DNA from: Haloferula sp. BvORR071
GTDB taxonomy: Bacteria; Verrucomicrobiota; Verrucomicrobiia; Verrucomicrobiales; Akkermansiaceae
DNA: 64,000 bases
Assembly: GCF_000739615.1 (NCBI RefSeq)
Contig: NZ_BATP01000057.1
Coordinates: forward strand, 124,001-188,000
Direction: 5' to 3'
A program made the translations under genes and the position numbers. The first letter of the stretch is position 1. The number at the start of each line of letters is the position of its first letter. The notes under the pieces were generated by a model. The model saw only the letters and a program-made list of their open reading frames with translations. It was not told where the DNA came from and did not search any database. This document shows positions 1-9,228 of the stretch, piece after piece.

Positions 1-1934
1 TCGCCCGTATAGGACTTCGGGTTGATGAACGGATAGGTGAGATACAGCTCATCCTTTGCCCGCGTGATCGCCACGTAGAAAAGCCGCCGCTCTTCCTCCA
101 GTTGGTCGGCATCGTCGGACTCCAGGATCCGCCCGTTCGGGAACTGTCCGTCGGTCAACCAGATCACGAAGACCACCTTCCACTCCAGCCCTTTCGCCTG
201 GTGGATCGAGGACAGCATGACCTTCTCGTCGTCCTTCTCCGCCTTATCGCCGGTCGGCTCGCCATCGGCGGAGCTGAGGAGGGAGAGCTGCGAGAGGAAT
301 TCGAGCACGTCGTCGAAGTTTCCACCATAGGCCATCAATTGCTCGATGTCGCTACGGCGGTTCTCGTAGTTGTCGTAAGTCGCCTGCAGGTGGTCGTTCA
401 GCATGCCCTCCAACACGCTGAAGACCATCTCGGACGGCCGGGCGAAAATTCCTCCGGGCGTGAGTTCGTCCAGAATGTAGCCGAATTGCTCCCACAGCTT
501 CGCAGCCTTTTTCGGCGGCTTGAGCTTGGACAGCACCTCGCTCCACTCCGGAATCTCATCCAGTTCAGCCCAGCCGCTTGCCAGCCACTCGCTCCACAAT
601 TTCTCCGCGTTGCCGGCGCCGATGCCCGGCATCAGCAAGCAGATCCGCTTGAAGCTGGTCTCATCCCGGCGGTTGGTGACGAAGCGCAGGAAGGCCGCGA
701 CGTCCTTGATATGCGCCTGCTCGAAGAAGCGCAGGCCGCTGGTAATAGCGAAGGGAATGCCGCGCGAGGTCAACTCAAGCTGCACCTCCAGCGATTGGAA
801 ATGCGCCCGGTAGAGCACCGCCATCTCCTCGAGCTCGATGCCCTCGTCGCGAAGTTCCAGCATCCGCTGGGCAATGAAGGCTGCCTGGGTCGCTGGATCT
901 TCCAACGGCACCAGCGCCGGCTTCACGCCGAGCTGCTCGCGGGCCGAGCGCAGGTCCTTGTCGAAGCGCGCACGGTTGGCGCGGATTGCCGCATTCGAGA
1001 GATCGAGGATCTCTGGCACGCTGCGGTAGTTGGTCTCGATCTTGTGGACTTGGCAGCCTTCGTGTCGTTTTGGGAAGGACAGGATATTGCCCATGTCCGC
1101 GCCGCGCCAGGAGTAGATCGACTGCGCATCATCGCCCACGGCCATGATGCTCGCCCCGCCACCCGCCAGCAGATCGATCAGCTCGCTCTGCACCGCGTTC
1201 GTGTCCTGATATTCGTCCACCAGGATGTGCTTGAAGCGTTTGCGGTAGAGGTTGAGCAATTCTTCGTCCTGCTGGAAAAGCCTCAGCGTGAGCACCAGCA
1301 GGTCATCGAAGTCCATCGAGTTGGTGTCCTTCTTTCGCTTCGTATACCCGGCTTGGGCGGTGTGGATCTCCTTCTGCCACTCGTCGAAGTAGGGGTAGCG
1401 CAGGCGGATCACATCATCGAGCGACTCGCCGGTGTTCTCAACCAAGCTGAAGATCGTAGCCAGCACCTCAGCCTTCGGGAAACGGCGTTGCTTCGTATCG
1501 ATGTTCAGCGCCGCGATCACGCCGGTAAGCAGCGACTTTTGGTCATCGCGATCGAGGATCGAGAAGGACTTGGTGAAGCCCAGCACCTCCGCATGACGGC
1601 GCAGGATCCGGTTGCCGATTGAGTGGAAGGTGCCGCTCCACAGTGCCGAGACATCGTGCGGGACCAAGTGGCGCACGCGCTCGGTCATCTCGCGGGCTGC
1701 CTTGTTGGTGAAGGTCAGCAGCAGGATGTTCCGCGCCTCCACCTGCTGATCAAGCAAGTAGGCTACGCGGTAGGTCAGCGTCCGCGTCTTGCCTGATCCG
1801 GCACCGGCAATCACCAGCGCCGCGCCGGGAGGAGAGGTGACGGCAGCATACTGCTCATTATTCAGCTCCGCCCGGTAGTCGATCCCCGAGGTGGGTCCGG
1901 CCGTTTGCCGGTGCAGGGTGTACTCGCGCGCCAT
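1..1934 (-). CDS. pcrA: UvrD/PcrA-type ATP-dependent DNA helicase, 3' end outside window
   Basis: Superfamily 1A 3'-5' DNA helicase of the UvrD/PcrA/Rep family, acting in DNA repair and replication-fork maintenance. Reading back from the ATG at 1934 the frame stays open to position 1, giving 644 codons. Visible motifs in order: Walker A GAGSGKT at residues 44-50, the LLTFTNKAAREM motif, DEYQDTN (Walker B), GDDAQSIYSWRGA, the NYRS motif, HQAKGLEWKVVF, and the arginine-finger motif FYVAITRAKDELYL near the cut. Family members are about 650-780 residues, so most of the protein is present and only the C-terminus is lost. It lies 162 bp downstream of livF on the same strand but is functionally unrelated. 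PcrA versus UvrD versus Rep cannot be separated without the C-terminus. Confidence 0.93.
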   Translation of the reverse strand, partial: MAREYTLHRQTAGPTSGIDYRAELNNEQYAAVTSPPGAALVIAGAGSGKTRTLTYRVAYLLDQQVEARNILLLTFTNKAAREMTERVRHLVPHDVSALWSGTFHSIGNRILRRHAEVLGFTKSFSILDRDDQKSLLTGVIAALNIDTKQRRFPKAEVLATIFSLVENTGESLDDVIRLRYPYFDEWQKEIHTAQAGYTKRKKDTNSMDFDDLLVLTLRLFQQDEELLNLYRKRFKHILVDEYQDTNAVQSELIDLLAGGGASIMAVGDDAQSIYSWRGADMGNILSFPKRHEGCQVHKIETNYRSVPEILDLSNAAIRANRARFDKDLRSAREQLGVKPALVPLEDPATQAAFIAQRMLELRDEGIELEEMAVLYRAHFQSLEVQLELTSRGIPFAITSGLRFFEQAHIKDVAAFLRFVTNRRDETSFKRICLLMPGIGAGNAEKLWSEWLASGWAELDEIPEWSEVLSKLKPPKKAAKLWEQFGYILDELTPGGIFARPSEMVFSVLEGMLNDHLQATYDNYENRRSDIEQLMAYGGNFDDVLEFLSQLSLLSSADGEPTGDKAEKDDEKVMLSSIHQAKGLEWKVVFVIWLTDGQFPNGRILESDDADQLEEERRLFYVAITRAKDELYLTYPFINPKSYTG

Positions 1935-2096
1935 GTGCGGGAGAGCTTCGCGGATTTGGCCGCGGGATCAAGGGAGAGTGCAAAAGTGGCGCGGCCTCTC
2001 CAGAGCCGCGAATGGGAAAACTCACCCTAACCCCGTAATCCGGCTGCTCCTAGGGTTCCTGGGCCGCATCCGCAGTTCAGGAGAAGCCGCGCGACC

Positions 2097-2801
2097 TCAA
2101 GCTCCCAAGTAAGCCTCTTGTACCCGCGGATTCGCCTTCAGATCCGCGGACGGCCCCTCCAGCAGGATCGATCCAGTCTCCAAAACGTAGCCGTAGTTGG
2201 ACACATCCAACGCGAGATTCGCATTCTGCTCTACCAGCAGGATCGTCAGACCCTGCTCGCGGTTGATCTCCACGATCCGCTCGAAAATCGCTTTCACTAG
2301 CAGCGGCGCGATCCCCAGCGAGGGCTCGTCCAGCATCAGGAACTTCGGATTTCCCAGCAGCGCCCGGCCAATCGCCAGCATCTGCTGTTCACCGCCGGAC
2401 ATCGTCCCGGCCGCCTGATTCTCGCGCTCCTTGAGCCGTGGGAAAAGATGGAACACGTAATCCATCTGCTTCGCGATCCAAGCCTTGTCCTTCTGCAGGT
2501 AAGCACCCATCGCGAGATTTTCCTTCACGGTCAGGTTCGCGAATACCATCCGCCCCTCCGGGACGTGACACAGGCTACGCGAGACGATCTTGTGCGGGGC
2601 GAGCCCACTGATGTCCTGGCCATCGTAGCGGATGCTGCCCGTGGATTTCACTAATCCGGAAAGCGCACGCAAGGTGGTGGACTTGCCCGCGCCATTCGCG
2701 CCAATCAGAGTGACGATGCTGCCCTTCGGCACATTCAGAGAAACGCCGTGGAGAGCTTTGATCGCCCCGTAGGACACGTGGAGATTTTCAACCTCAAGCA
2801 T
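2097..2801 (-). CDS. livF: Branched-chain amino acid type ABC transporter ATPase LivF
   Basis: Second ATPase subunit of a HAAT-family (LivFGHM) importer, 234 aa, cytoplasmic and membrane-associated. Walker A GANGAGKST lies near residue 34, the ABC signature MSGGEQQML near 134, Walker B FLMLDEPSLG near 154, and the H-loop region follows in ILLVEQNA. Length matches LivF (about 235). The start at 2801 overlaps the end of livG by 8 nt, so translation is probably coupled. Last gene of the five-gene operon. The substrate (branched-chain amino acid, another amino acid, amide or urea) cannot be told from the ATPase. Confidence 0.93.
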   Translation of the reverse strand: MLEVENLHVSYGAIKALHGVSLNVPKGSIVTLIGANGAGKSTTLRALSGLVKSTGSIRYDGQDISGLAPHKIVSRSLCHVPEGRMVFANLTVKENLAMGAYLQKDKAWIAKQMDYVFHLFPRLKERENQAAGTMSGGEQQMLAIGRALLGNPKFLMLDEPSLGIAPLLVKAIFERIVEINREQGLTILLVEQNANLALDVSNYGYVLETGSILLEGPSADLKANPRVQEAYLGA

Positions 2802-3588
2802 GGTTCGGCTCGATCGGGGTGGCGGCTGCGCCGAGATAGGCTTCGATCACCTTCGGGTTGCACTGGATCTCTTTCGGGGTTCCTTCCGCGATCTTGCGGC
2901 CATACTCCAGCACGGCGATGCGTTCGCAGATTCCCATGACGACCTTCATGTCGTGCTCCACCAAGAGCACAGCCAAGCCAAAGCGCTCCTTGATCGAGCG
3001 GATGAGATGCATCAAATCCTCCTTTTCGGATGGATTCATTCCCGCGGCCGGTTCGTCGAGCAGTAGCAGCTTCGGCTTGGTCGCCAAGGCTCTCACGATC
3101 TCCAGGCGGCGCTGGTCGCCATAGGGCAGAGAGGTCGCCATCTCATCGCGCACTTTGGCCAGATCGAAGATCTCCAGCAACTCAATCGCATCCCTCTCGA
3201 TCTCCGCTTCACTTTCTTTCCATGCCTTGCCGCGCCACAGCGAACCCAAGAAGTTCTGGGTGTTGTGGAGCTGCTTCGCCACCCGGATGTTATCCAGCAC
3301 ACTGAGCGAGGCAAAGAGGCGGATGTTTTGAAAGGTCCGCGCGATCCCGCGGCCCGCGAGCTTGCTCGGCTTGACGCCAGCGGTCGGCTGTCCGGCGAAG
3401 CGGATGCTGCCCGAGGTCGGCTGATAGACCCCGGTGATCATGTTGAAGGCCGTCGTTTTACCAGCTCCGTTCGGGCCGATTAACCCGACCAGCTCGCCTT
3501 CGCCGATGGTCGTCGAAAAGTCGCAGACCGCCGTGAGGCCGCCGAACTTGATCGTCACCTGTTCCAGTTCCAGCAGGGGCGAGCTCAT
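2794..3588 (-). CDS. livG: Branched-chain amino acid type ABC transporter ATPase LivG
   Basis: First ATPase subunit of the HAAT importer, 264 aa. Walker A GPNGAGKTT lies near residue 39. The family insert GIARTFQNIRLF follows the Q-loop, the signature region is LPYGDQRRLEI, Walker B is LLLLDEPAAGMNP and the H-loop is LLVEHDM. The longer LivG-type middle insert and the C-terminal YLGA ending separate it from LivF. Its ATG overlaps the livM stop as ATGA, which implies translational coupling. Confidence 0.93.
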   Translation of the reverse strand: MSSPLLELEQVTIKFGGLTAVCDFSTTIGEGELVGLIGPNGAGKTTAFNMITGVYQPTSGSIRFAGQPTAGVKPSKLAGRGIARTFQNIRLFASLSVLDNIRVAKQLHNTQNFLGSLWRGKAWKESEAEIERDAIELLEIFDLAKVRDEMATSLPYGDQRRLEIVRALATKPKLLLLDEPAAGMNPSEKEDLMHLIRSIKERFGLAVLLVEHDMKVVMGICERIAVLEYGRKIAEGTPKEIQCNPKVIEAYLGAAATPIEPNHA

Positions 3589-4556
3589 GCGGCGGAACGG
3601 CGCTTCCGGTTTAGGGTGAAAAGACCGCCCGGGCGCAGCAGCATCAGGAAGATGATCAGCAGGGCATAGACGATCATCCGGTATTCGGAGAACTCGCGGA
3701 GCAACTCAGGCATCACGGTCAGGAGAATTGCCGCACAGATCACGCCGACAGTGCGGCCCATTCCGCCGAGGATCACCATCACCACGATCTCGATCGACTT
3801 GATCCAGTCGAAGCCGGTGGGGGAGAGGAATTGCTTGTGGTGGGCATACAGACCACCGGCAATGCCCGCGAAAAACGCCCCGGTGACGAAGGCGGTCACC
3901 TTGTAGCGGGTGGTGCCGATCCCCGATGACTCGGCCGCGATTTCATCATCATGTACCGCCAGGAAGCCGCGACCGTAGGTCGAGTTCACTAACGCCGTGA
4001 TGGTGTAGACGGTCACGGCCACCAAGCCGAAGGTCCAGCCGAGGTCAGTGAACTTCGGAATGCCTTTGAGACCACTGGCGGCTCCTACGGCGTCGGTAGT
4101 CTGCGCGACTACGCGAATGATCTCCCCGAAGCCAAGGGTGACGATCGCTAAATAGTCGCCGCGCAGGCGCAGCGAGGGGATGCCCACGACCAAGCCTACT
4201 AGCGCCGCCAGCAGTCCACCCGCCAGCAGTGAGACCGGGAAGAGCATCTTGGCATTCGGCCCCAGCGTGAGCGATAGCCAAGCCGCGAAGTAGCCGCCCA
4301 CCGCCATGAAACCAGCGTGGCCAAGACTGAACTGGCCAGTGTGGCCATTGATCAGGTTCAAGCTGACGGCTAGAATGATGGCGATCCCGACATCGATGAC
4401 GATGCCGAGGTAGTAGCGGTTGAACTCGCCGGAGAACTGCGAAAGTAAAATGGCGATCGCGATCCCCAGGAAGAGCCAGCGCTTGGCACCCGTGAGCAAG
4501 GAGAAGCGGGCGGCAACCGGGGCGGGTTTTTCGGCAGGTGGGAGAGGGTCCGGCAT
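3585..4556 (-). CDS. livM: Branched-chain amino acid type ABC permease LivM
   Basis: Inner-membrane permease subunit, 323 aa from the ATG at 4556. The frame runs open further upstream inside livH, but the start beginning MPDPLPPAEK is supported by a 1-nt TGATG overlap with the livH stop and by family alignment. The family motif INGHTGQFSLGHAGFMAVGGY (split: INGHTGQFSLG then HAGFMAVGG) is near residue 70. EAA-like segments such as LAVHDDEIAAESSGI and the end motif RPGGLF are typical of LivM. About eight to ten hydrophobic helices are predicted. Pairs with LivH to form the channel. Confidence 0.92.
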   Translation of the reverse strand: MPDPLPPAEKPAPVAARFSLLTGAKRWLFLGIAIAILLSQFSGEFNRYYLGIVIDVGIAIILAVSLNLINGHTGQFSLGHAGFMAVGGYFAAWLSLTLGPNAKMLFPVSLLAGGLLAALVGLVVGIPSLRLRGDYLAIVTLGFGEIIRVVAQTTDAVGAASGLKGIPKFTDLGWTFGLVAVTVYTITALVNSTYGRGFLAVHDDEIAAESSGIGTTRYKVTAFVTGAFFAGIAGGLYAHHKQFLSPTGFDWIKSIEIVVMVILGGMGRTVGVICAAILLTVMPELLREFSEYRMIVYALLIIFLMLLRPGGLFTLNRKRRSAA

Positions 4557-5473
4557 CAGACTTTCTCGATGGTGGCACGACCCAGCAGGCCGGCCGGTTT
4601 GAAGAGGAGAATCAGGATCAAGATCCCGAAAGCGATGGCATCGCGGTAGTTCGACAGTCCCGGGATACCACCCGCGAAGGTCTCGACGATGCCAATCAAG
4701 AGACCGCCAAGCACCGCGCCGGGAAGGTTCCCGATGCCACCGACGACGGCCGCGATGAAGGCACGCAGGCCAGGCTGCACGCCCATCAGCGGCTCGATGC
4801 CAGGAGCCTTGATCGAATAAAGGATGCCCGCGATCGCAGCGAGCGCAGAGCCCAGACCGAAGGTGAAGGAGATGATCCGGTTCACCGGCACGCCCATCAG
4901 TGAGGCTGCCTGCTGGTTGAAGGAGACCGCACGCATCGCCGTACCGACCTTGGTCTTCTGGACGATGAACCACATGCCGCCCAGAAGCAACGCGGTGACC
5001 AACGGGACGATGATGTCATTGCTGCCCATCACCAAGCCGCCAAAATTGAACTGCTTCTCGGGCAGCAGGGTCGGGAAGCGTTTGGTGTCAGAGTTGAAAA
5101 GCGCGGGGTTCTGGCAGCTGAACTCGATGAACAGCGAAACCCCGATCGCCGTGATCAGCACTGTAAGCTTGGGCCGCTTGCGCAGCGGCCGGTAAGCCAG
5201 GAACTCGATCAGCATGCCGATGCAAGCACAGATCACCGCGGCCAGCGCGATCACCACGATCGCGCCCGCCGCGGATTGCGGGCCCATCACCTTTTCGACC
5301 TTCGGTGCGATGTAGAAGGCGGAGAAGGCTCCCAGCATCAGCACATCGCTATGCGCGAAGTTGATGAAGCGGAGCACTCCATACACCATCGTGTAACCGA
5401 GGGCGATCAGCGCATAGATCGATCCCAGCCCGATACCGTTGATGAGCTGTTGGACCGTTTGCTGGAAATCCAC
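4556..5473 (-). CDS. livH: Branched-chain amino acid type ABC permease LivH
   Basis: Inner-membrane permease, 305 aa. It begins MDFQQTVQQLINGIGLGS followed by YALIALGYTMVYGVLRFINFAH, the LivH family hallmark. The permease motif GVQPGLRAFIAAVVGGIGNLPGAVLGG is seen near residue 225 and the C-terminus has the KPAGLLG motif. Located 64 bp downstream of the substrate-binding protein gene and overlapping livM by one base. Length and motif order are normal for the family. Confidence 0.93.
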   Translation of the reverse strand: MDFQQTVQQLINGIGLGSIYALIALGYTMVYGVLRFINFAHSDVLMLGAFSAFYIAPKVEKVMGPQSAAGAIVVIALAAVICACIGMLIEFLAYRPLRKRPKLTVLITAIGVSLFIEFSCQNPALFNSDTKRFPTLLPEKQFNFGGLVMGSNDIIVPLVTALLLGGMWFIVQKTKVGTAMRAVSFNQQAASLMGVPVNRIISFTFGLGSALAAIAGILYSIKAPGIEPLMGVQPGLRAFIAAVVGGIGNLPGAVLGGLLIGIVETFAGGIPGLSNYRDAIAFGILILILLFKPAGLLGRATIEKV

Positions 5474-5537
5474 TGGCGGGAGGAGGCGGGCGGTTGGTGT
5501 TTGCTATGCTCGCTAGGTTGCTGCAGTGCCGCCAGGA

Positions 5538-6680
5538 TCAGGGATTGACCGTCGCGGTGTAGGTGAACTTGCCACCGTCGATTTTGATGAAGACCAGCGC
5601 CTTCACCGCATCGCGATCGGCATTGAGCGAGAACTTGCCGCTGACGCCCTCGAAGTCCTTGGTAGCGGCGATCGCATCGCGAAGCTTCGGTCCTTCGGTC
5701 GTGCCGGCGCGCTTGATCGAGTCAGCCAGCAGCATCGCGGAATCGTAGCCCAGCACCGCCATGGCGTCCGGAACCTTGCCGCCGAAACGCTTCTTATAAG
5801 CTTCCACGAAGGCGGTCATCTTCGGCGTGCCTTGGTCAGCGGCGCAGTGGGTGGAGAAGTAGTGGCCGTTCATCGCTTCCTTGCCGATGTCGAGCAGCAC
5901 CGAGCTCTCCCAGCCGTCGCCGCCGAAGAGCGGGACCGTCAGACCGAGGTCCTTGGCTTGGATCGCGATCAGCGCGACGTCGGTATAGTAGCCCGGGACG
6001 AAGACCGCCTGCGGGTTGCCGTTCTTGATCGTGGTAAGCTGAGCCTTGAAGTCCTTGTCACCGCCATTGTAGTCCAGCTCGGTGGTGAGGGTGCCGCCGT
6101 TGGCCAGGAACTTCTCCTTGAAGCACTTGGCGAGGCCCTTGCTGTAGTCGCTCTTCACGTCGGTGAGCATCGCCACCTTGGTGGCTTTCAGCGTGCCGGT
6201 GGAGAAGTTCGCCAGCGCCGCGCCTTGGAAGGGATCGGTGAAGCAGGCGCGGAAGACGTAATCGCCGGCTTGGGTCACGGATGGATTGGTGGAGGCCGGC
6301 GAGATCATCGGGATCTGGCTTTGCTGGCAGATCGGAGCAGCTTCCAGCGAGCGGCTGGAGGCGACCTCGCCCAGGATGGCGACCACGCCGTCCTTCGAAA
6401 TCAGCTTGTTCACGGCATTCGCGGGCTCACCGGCCTTGGACTGGTCGTCCTCGGTCAGCAGTTCCAGCTTTTTGCCCAGCACGCCACCGGCGGCATTGAG
6501 TTCCTCGATCGCCAGCAGAGTGCCTTCGTGGGAGGAGGTGCCAAAGGTGGCCTCCTTGCCCGTCAGCGAGGCGAATTCCCCGACCTTGATCTTGTCACCC
6601 CCGCCACCCTTGCAGCCGGTAAATCCAATGGCGGCAATAGCGGCGGCGAAAGCGGGGATGGCAAAATGGCGGCGTTTCAT
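5538..6680 (-). CDS. HAAT-family substrate-binding lipoprotein (LivJ/LivK-like)
   Basis: Periplasmic binding protein of the operon, about 380 aa from the ATG at 6680. An ATG or equivalent 36 nt further upstream is in frame, but the chosen start gives a proper lipoprotein signal: MKRRHF, a hydrophobic stretch AAAIAAIG, then lipobox FTGC. The mature part shows the Peripla_BP_6 pattern: VGEFASLTGKEATFG, LAIEELNAAGGVLGKKL, SPASTNPSVTQ and YDSAMLLADSIKRAG. First gene of the operon SBP-livH-livM-livG-livF. The ligand is not determinable by eye; hydrophobic amino acids are the family default. Confidence 0.88.
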   Translation of the reverse strand: MKRRHFAIPAFAAAIAAIGFTGCKGGGGDKIKVGEFASLTGKEATFGTSSHEGTLLAIEELNAAGGVLGKKLELLTEDDQSKAGEPANAVNKLISKDGVVAILGEVASSRSLEAAPICQQSQIPMISPASTNPSVTQAGDYVFRACFTDPFQGAALANFSTGTLKATKVAMLTDVKSDYSKGLAKCFKEKFLANGGTLTTELDYNGGDKDFKAQLTTIKNGNPQAVFVPGYYTDVALIAIQAKDLGLTVPLFGGDGWESSVLLDIGKEAMNGHYFSTHCAADQGTPKMTAFVEAYKKRFGGKVPDAMAVLGYDSAMLLADSIKRAGTTEGPKLRDAIAATKDFEGVSGKFSLNADRDAVKALVFIKIDGGKFTYTATVNP

Positions 6681-6764
6681 GGGAAGATCGGTGCTTGGTT
6701 CGGAAAACCGGAGCAAAACCTAGGAAGCCGACCCGCCGAGCGCAACCGTAAAGCAGGATTCATG

Positions 6765-6786
6765 CCCCTTCCTGCGCGGGAAGGGG
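6765..6786. repeat. Perfect 8-bp stem-loop upstream of the liv operon
   Basis: CCCCTTCC (6765-6772), loop TGCGCG, GGAAGGGG (6779-6786), followed by a G-rich tract with GCCGGGCCGGGCC. It lies in the 219-bp gap between the SBP start (6680) and the neighbouring hypothetical gene (stop at 6900), in the probable promoter/leader region of the liv operon. It could be a terminator for the upstream gene or a repeat remnant; no T-run follows on the minus strand. Confidence 0.4.
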
Positions 6787-6899
6787 AGGGGGCTTGCCGG
6801 GCCGGGCCGGGCTTTCTTCCTGATTTCGACCAGCAGACTTGATCCAGCAGAGCCCGGACAGCGGAACTGCGGGAAGACGCTTGATCCTCGTGGACTCGC

Positions 6900-7697
6900 T
6901 CATTCTCTCGCTTTCGCTCCGGCCCAGAGGATGTGATGGATCGTGATCTCTTTTACTTCCTGCCGGTGGCTTTCCAGCCGAGAAAGCTCCTGGGTCTCGC
7001 GCTCGAAGTCGCCCTTGGCATCAACATATACGGCCGCGCCTTTCTCCGGTGCTGCCGGCGGCGTAGGGGATGCTAAGGCTGTGGAGTCTGTCGGAGTTTC
7101 CCTCTCACTTTGGTGGATGATCATTCCCGCGCGGATGATCGATGCGAGCAGCTTGCGCTTGTCCTCGACTGTCTCATGCTGGTCTTTGATATCCCTCTCC
7201 AAGCGTCGGGTTGCTTGCGCCGAGCGTTCGAAATGATCACGTAGCACCGAGGCCGCGGTATTTGCCAGGCTTGCCGCCATCACCGGTGAGGCATCGCTGG
7301 CCCGGACGATCCCGCCCTTGCTGTCGTCACTGAGGGTGACCTCGAGGAGCTTTGCCAAGTGCTGCGCGGTTCGCTCCGCATCCATGGACCACGCTGTTTC
7401 CAAGGCGAGCCGCGCGGAGATTTCATCGAGCTGCGGGCGCTCCAAGAGTGCCGCAAGGGCACTCGCCAAATCCGCCGCTGCGACGTTCCCGGAAGTCTCA
7501 ATCCGCAGGATCGCGCTGGCCTGCACCAGCTCCGGCTGGCGGGAGTCGCGGCGGAGCGCAGTGCCCTCGTTGGCAGTGGCCCCGGGTTCTTCCGCCTTCT
7601 GAATCCCGTGCTCCCCGTCCTTCGCTGCGGGCCACAGCAGAAACAGAAGCGCCGCGAAGCAAACCACAATGCCGAGGAAGAGCGACCCACGTCTCAT
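6900..7697 (-). CDS. Hypothetical membrane-anchored coiled-coil protein
   Basis: 265 aa, not recognised. Residues 5-24 (SLFLGIVVCFAALLFLLWPA) form one N-terminal membrane helix or uncleaved signal. The rest is hydrophilic and Ala/Glu/Lys/Arg-rich. Residues about 150-205 (RSAQATRRLERDIKDQHETVEDKRKLLASII) and 235-255 have the charge pattern of coiled coils. No catalytic motif is visible. Probably anchored in the inner membrane with the bulk outside the cytoplasm. It lies downstream of the phosphatase-fold gene on the same strand, with a hairpin directly before its start codon. Confidence 0.6.
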   Translation of the reverse strand: MRRGSLFLGIVVCFAALLFLLWPAAKDGEHGIQKAEEPGATANEGTALRRDSRQPELVQASAILRIETSGNVAAADLASALAALLERPQLDEISARLALETAWSMDAERTAQHLAKLLEVTLSDDSKGGIVRASDASPVMAASLANTAASVLRDHFERSAQATRRLERDIKDQHETVEDKRKLLASIIRAGMIIHQSERETPTDSTALASPTPPAAPEKGAAVYVDAKGDFERETQELSRLESHRQEVKEITIHHILWAGAKARE

Positions 7698-7729
7698 GAA
7701 GACATCACGCTGCGCAATGAGATGTCTTC
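7698..7729 (-). promoter_or_regulatory. 9-bp perfect inverted repeat abutting the start codon of the 7697 gene
   Basis: GAAGACATC (7698-7706) and GATGTCTTC (7721-7729) are perfect complements around a 14-nt loop. On the minus strand the stem ends one base before the ATG at 7697, so as RNA it would bury the ribosome-binding region. As DNA it could be an operator or the terminator of the upstream phosphatase gene. No T-run follows, which speaks against a classical terminator. Confidence 0.45.
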
Positions 7730-7757
7730 GCGCAAGTCGTAACTTCGCGGCGCAAAG

Positions 7758-9116
7758 CTAAGCCTCGACTGCCTTCACGATCGCCCCGAACACCTCCTCC
7801 GCACAAGTCACTGGCACCGGCGAACCGATCACCAGCGGCTGCTCCCCGGCCTCCACCACATCCCGCCCGTGTGAGCCTTTCACTAATCCAGCATCCAGCG
7901 GAATCACATCCAGCAGCCCGCGGAATCCCAGCTTCTTCTTCAGCAGGAATTTCGCGATCTTCAGCTTCGGATTCGCGATCTTGGGATCGATGAAGAGCTC
8001 CACCGGATCGTAGCCGGGCTTGCGGTGGATATCCACGCAGCGCGCGTAATCCGGTGCCATCGCATCGTCCTCCCAGAAGTAATAGGTGAACCACGCGTCC
8101 GCCGCCGAGATCGCCACCAGATCCCCGGCCCGCTGCGCACCGATCCCGCTGCCCCACATCTCGCCCGCAGTCCGCACCTCGTCGATCCCCGGAGTCTCCT
8201 CCAGCACCGAGCGCACCTTTCGCAGCAAAGTACGATTGTTCACGTAGATATGCGCCATTTGGTGGTCGGCTACCGCGAAGACCTTACAGCCGCCCGTGTC
8301 CAGCGTCTCGTAGCCGAGCTCTTCCTTTACTTGGATCCAGCCCTGTTTGCGGAAGATCCGGTTCAAGTGAATCGGTCGCGAGACCTTCGAGATTCCGTAT
8401 TCGGAAAGCACAAGCACCTTCACGCCGCGCGATTCCAAGTAGTCGATCAGCTCACCGGCCACCTTGTCGATCGCCAGCAACTCCGCTGCCATCTCCGGTG
8501 CGCCCGGGCCCCACTTCTGCAAGCCGTAGTCCAGATGCGGCAGATACACCAGACTCAGGGTCGGCTTCTCGCGCTCCTCCGTCCACTTCGCGGAGGCTGC
8601 GATCCACTCCGAGCAAGCGATCCCCGCACCGGGCCCCCAGAAGCTCGGGAAGGGGAACTCGCCGAGGTCGGCCTTCACCTTCTCCCGCAAGTCCATCGGC
8701 TGCGTGTGGATGTCGAAAACCTTCCGTCCGTCCGCCGGATAGAGCGGCCGCGGGGTCATCGCGATGTCCGCGCTGGAATACATGTTGTACCACCAGAACA
8801 GCTTCGCGCAGGTGAAGTCCGGATGCTTCTTCCTGAGGTATTCCCACACCTTCTCCCCACGCACCAGATGATTGCTCTGCTTCCAGAAGCGCACCTCGGC
8901 GCTTTCCCGGTCATACCAGCCATTCGCCACGATTCCGTGCTCCCTCGGGCTGGTCCCGGTCAGCATGGAAGACTGCGCCGTACAGGTCACCGCCGGAAAA
9001 GCCGGCCGGAAGGCCTGCATCCCGTGCTTCTGGGCAAAAGCTGTTAGCCGCGGCATCCCCGGCCCCAGCAGGGAAGGGGAGAGCCCTACCACATTGATCA
9101 CCGCCACGCGCTGCAT
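7758..9116 (-). CDS. Alkaline phosphatase superfamily / type I phosphodiesterase-nucleotide pyrophosphatase family protein
   Basis: 452 aa, alkaline-phosphatase superfamily. N-terminal VINVVGLSPSLLG provides the first metal-binding strand (with Gly-Leu in place of the usual Asp-Gly, an oddity). PAVTCTAQSSMLTGTSPREHGIVANGWYD carries the nucleophile Thr region and the HGI(V)xNxxY motif. YLPHLDYGLQKWGP supplies Asp/His ligands, VLSEYGI is the third metal site, and VKGSHGRD provides the final His. No signal peptide, so cytoplasmic. It resembles the stand-alone phosphodiesterase of ebo-type clusters (EboF), but no ebo genes are adjacent here. The substrate is unknown. Confidence 0.78.
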   Translation of the reverse strand: MQRVAVINVVGLSPSLLGPGMPRLTAFAQKHGMQAFRPAFPAVTCTAQSSMLTGTSPREHGIVANGWYDRESAEVRFWKQSNHLVRGEKVWEYLRKKHPDFTCAKLFWWYNMYSSADIAMTPRPLYPADGRKVFDIHTQPMDLREKVKADLGEFPFPSFWGPGAGIACSEWIAASAKWTEEREKPTLSLVYLPHLDYGLQKWGPGAPEMAAELLAIDKVAGELIDYLESRGVKVLVLSEYGISKVSRPIHLNRIFRKQGWIQVKEELGYETLDTGGCKVFAVADHQMAHIYVNNRTLLRKVRSVLEETPGIDEVRTAGEMWGSGIGAQRAGDLVAISAADAWFTYYFWEDDAMAPDYARCVDIHRKPGYDPVELFIDPKIANPKLKIAKFLLKKKLGFRGLLDVIPLDAGLVKGSHGRDVVEAGEQPLVIGSPVPVTCAEEVFGAIVKAVEA

Positions 9117-9228
9117 GCGCGGAGTGTTCCAGCGGCTCCGGTGGCTGGCAATCCCTTGATGCTGGGGATGCTCCTAAGAATCTTGCTTGAAGCGCCGTTC
9201 ATGGATCTGACGCCCCCGCGGTGCTCCC

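Noticed and set aside
102..1622. 506-codon plus-strand open frame over the helicase
   Set aside because: The minus strand encodes all UvrD/PcrA motifs in order over the same stretch.
7758..9116. Ebo-type cluster around the phosphodiesterase gene
   Set aside because: None of the other ebo genes is adjacent; only one family member is present.
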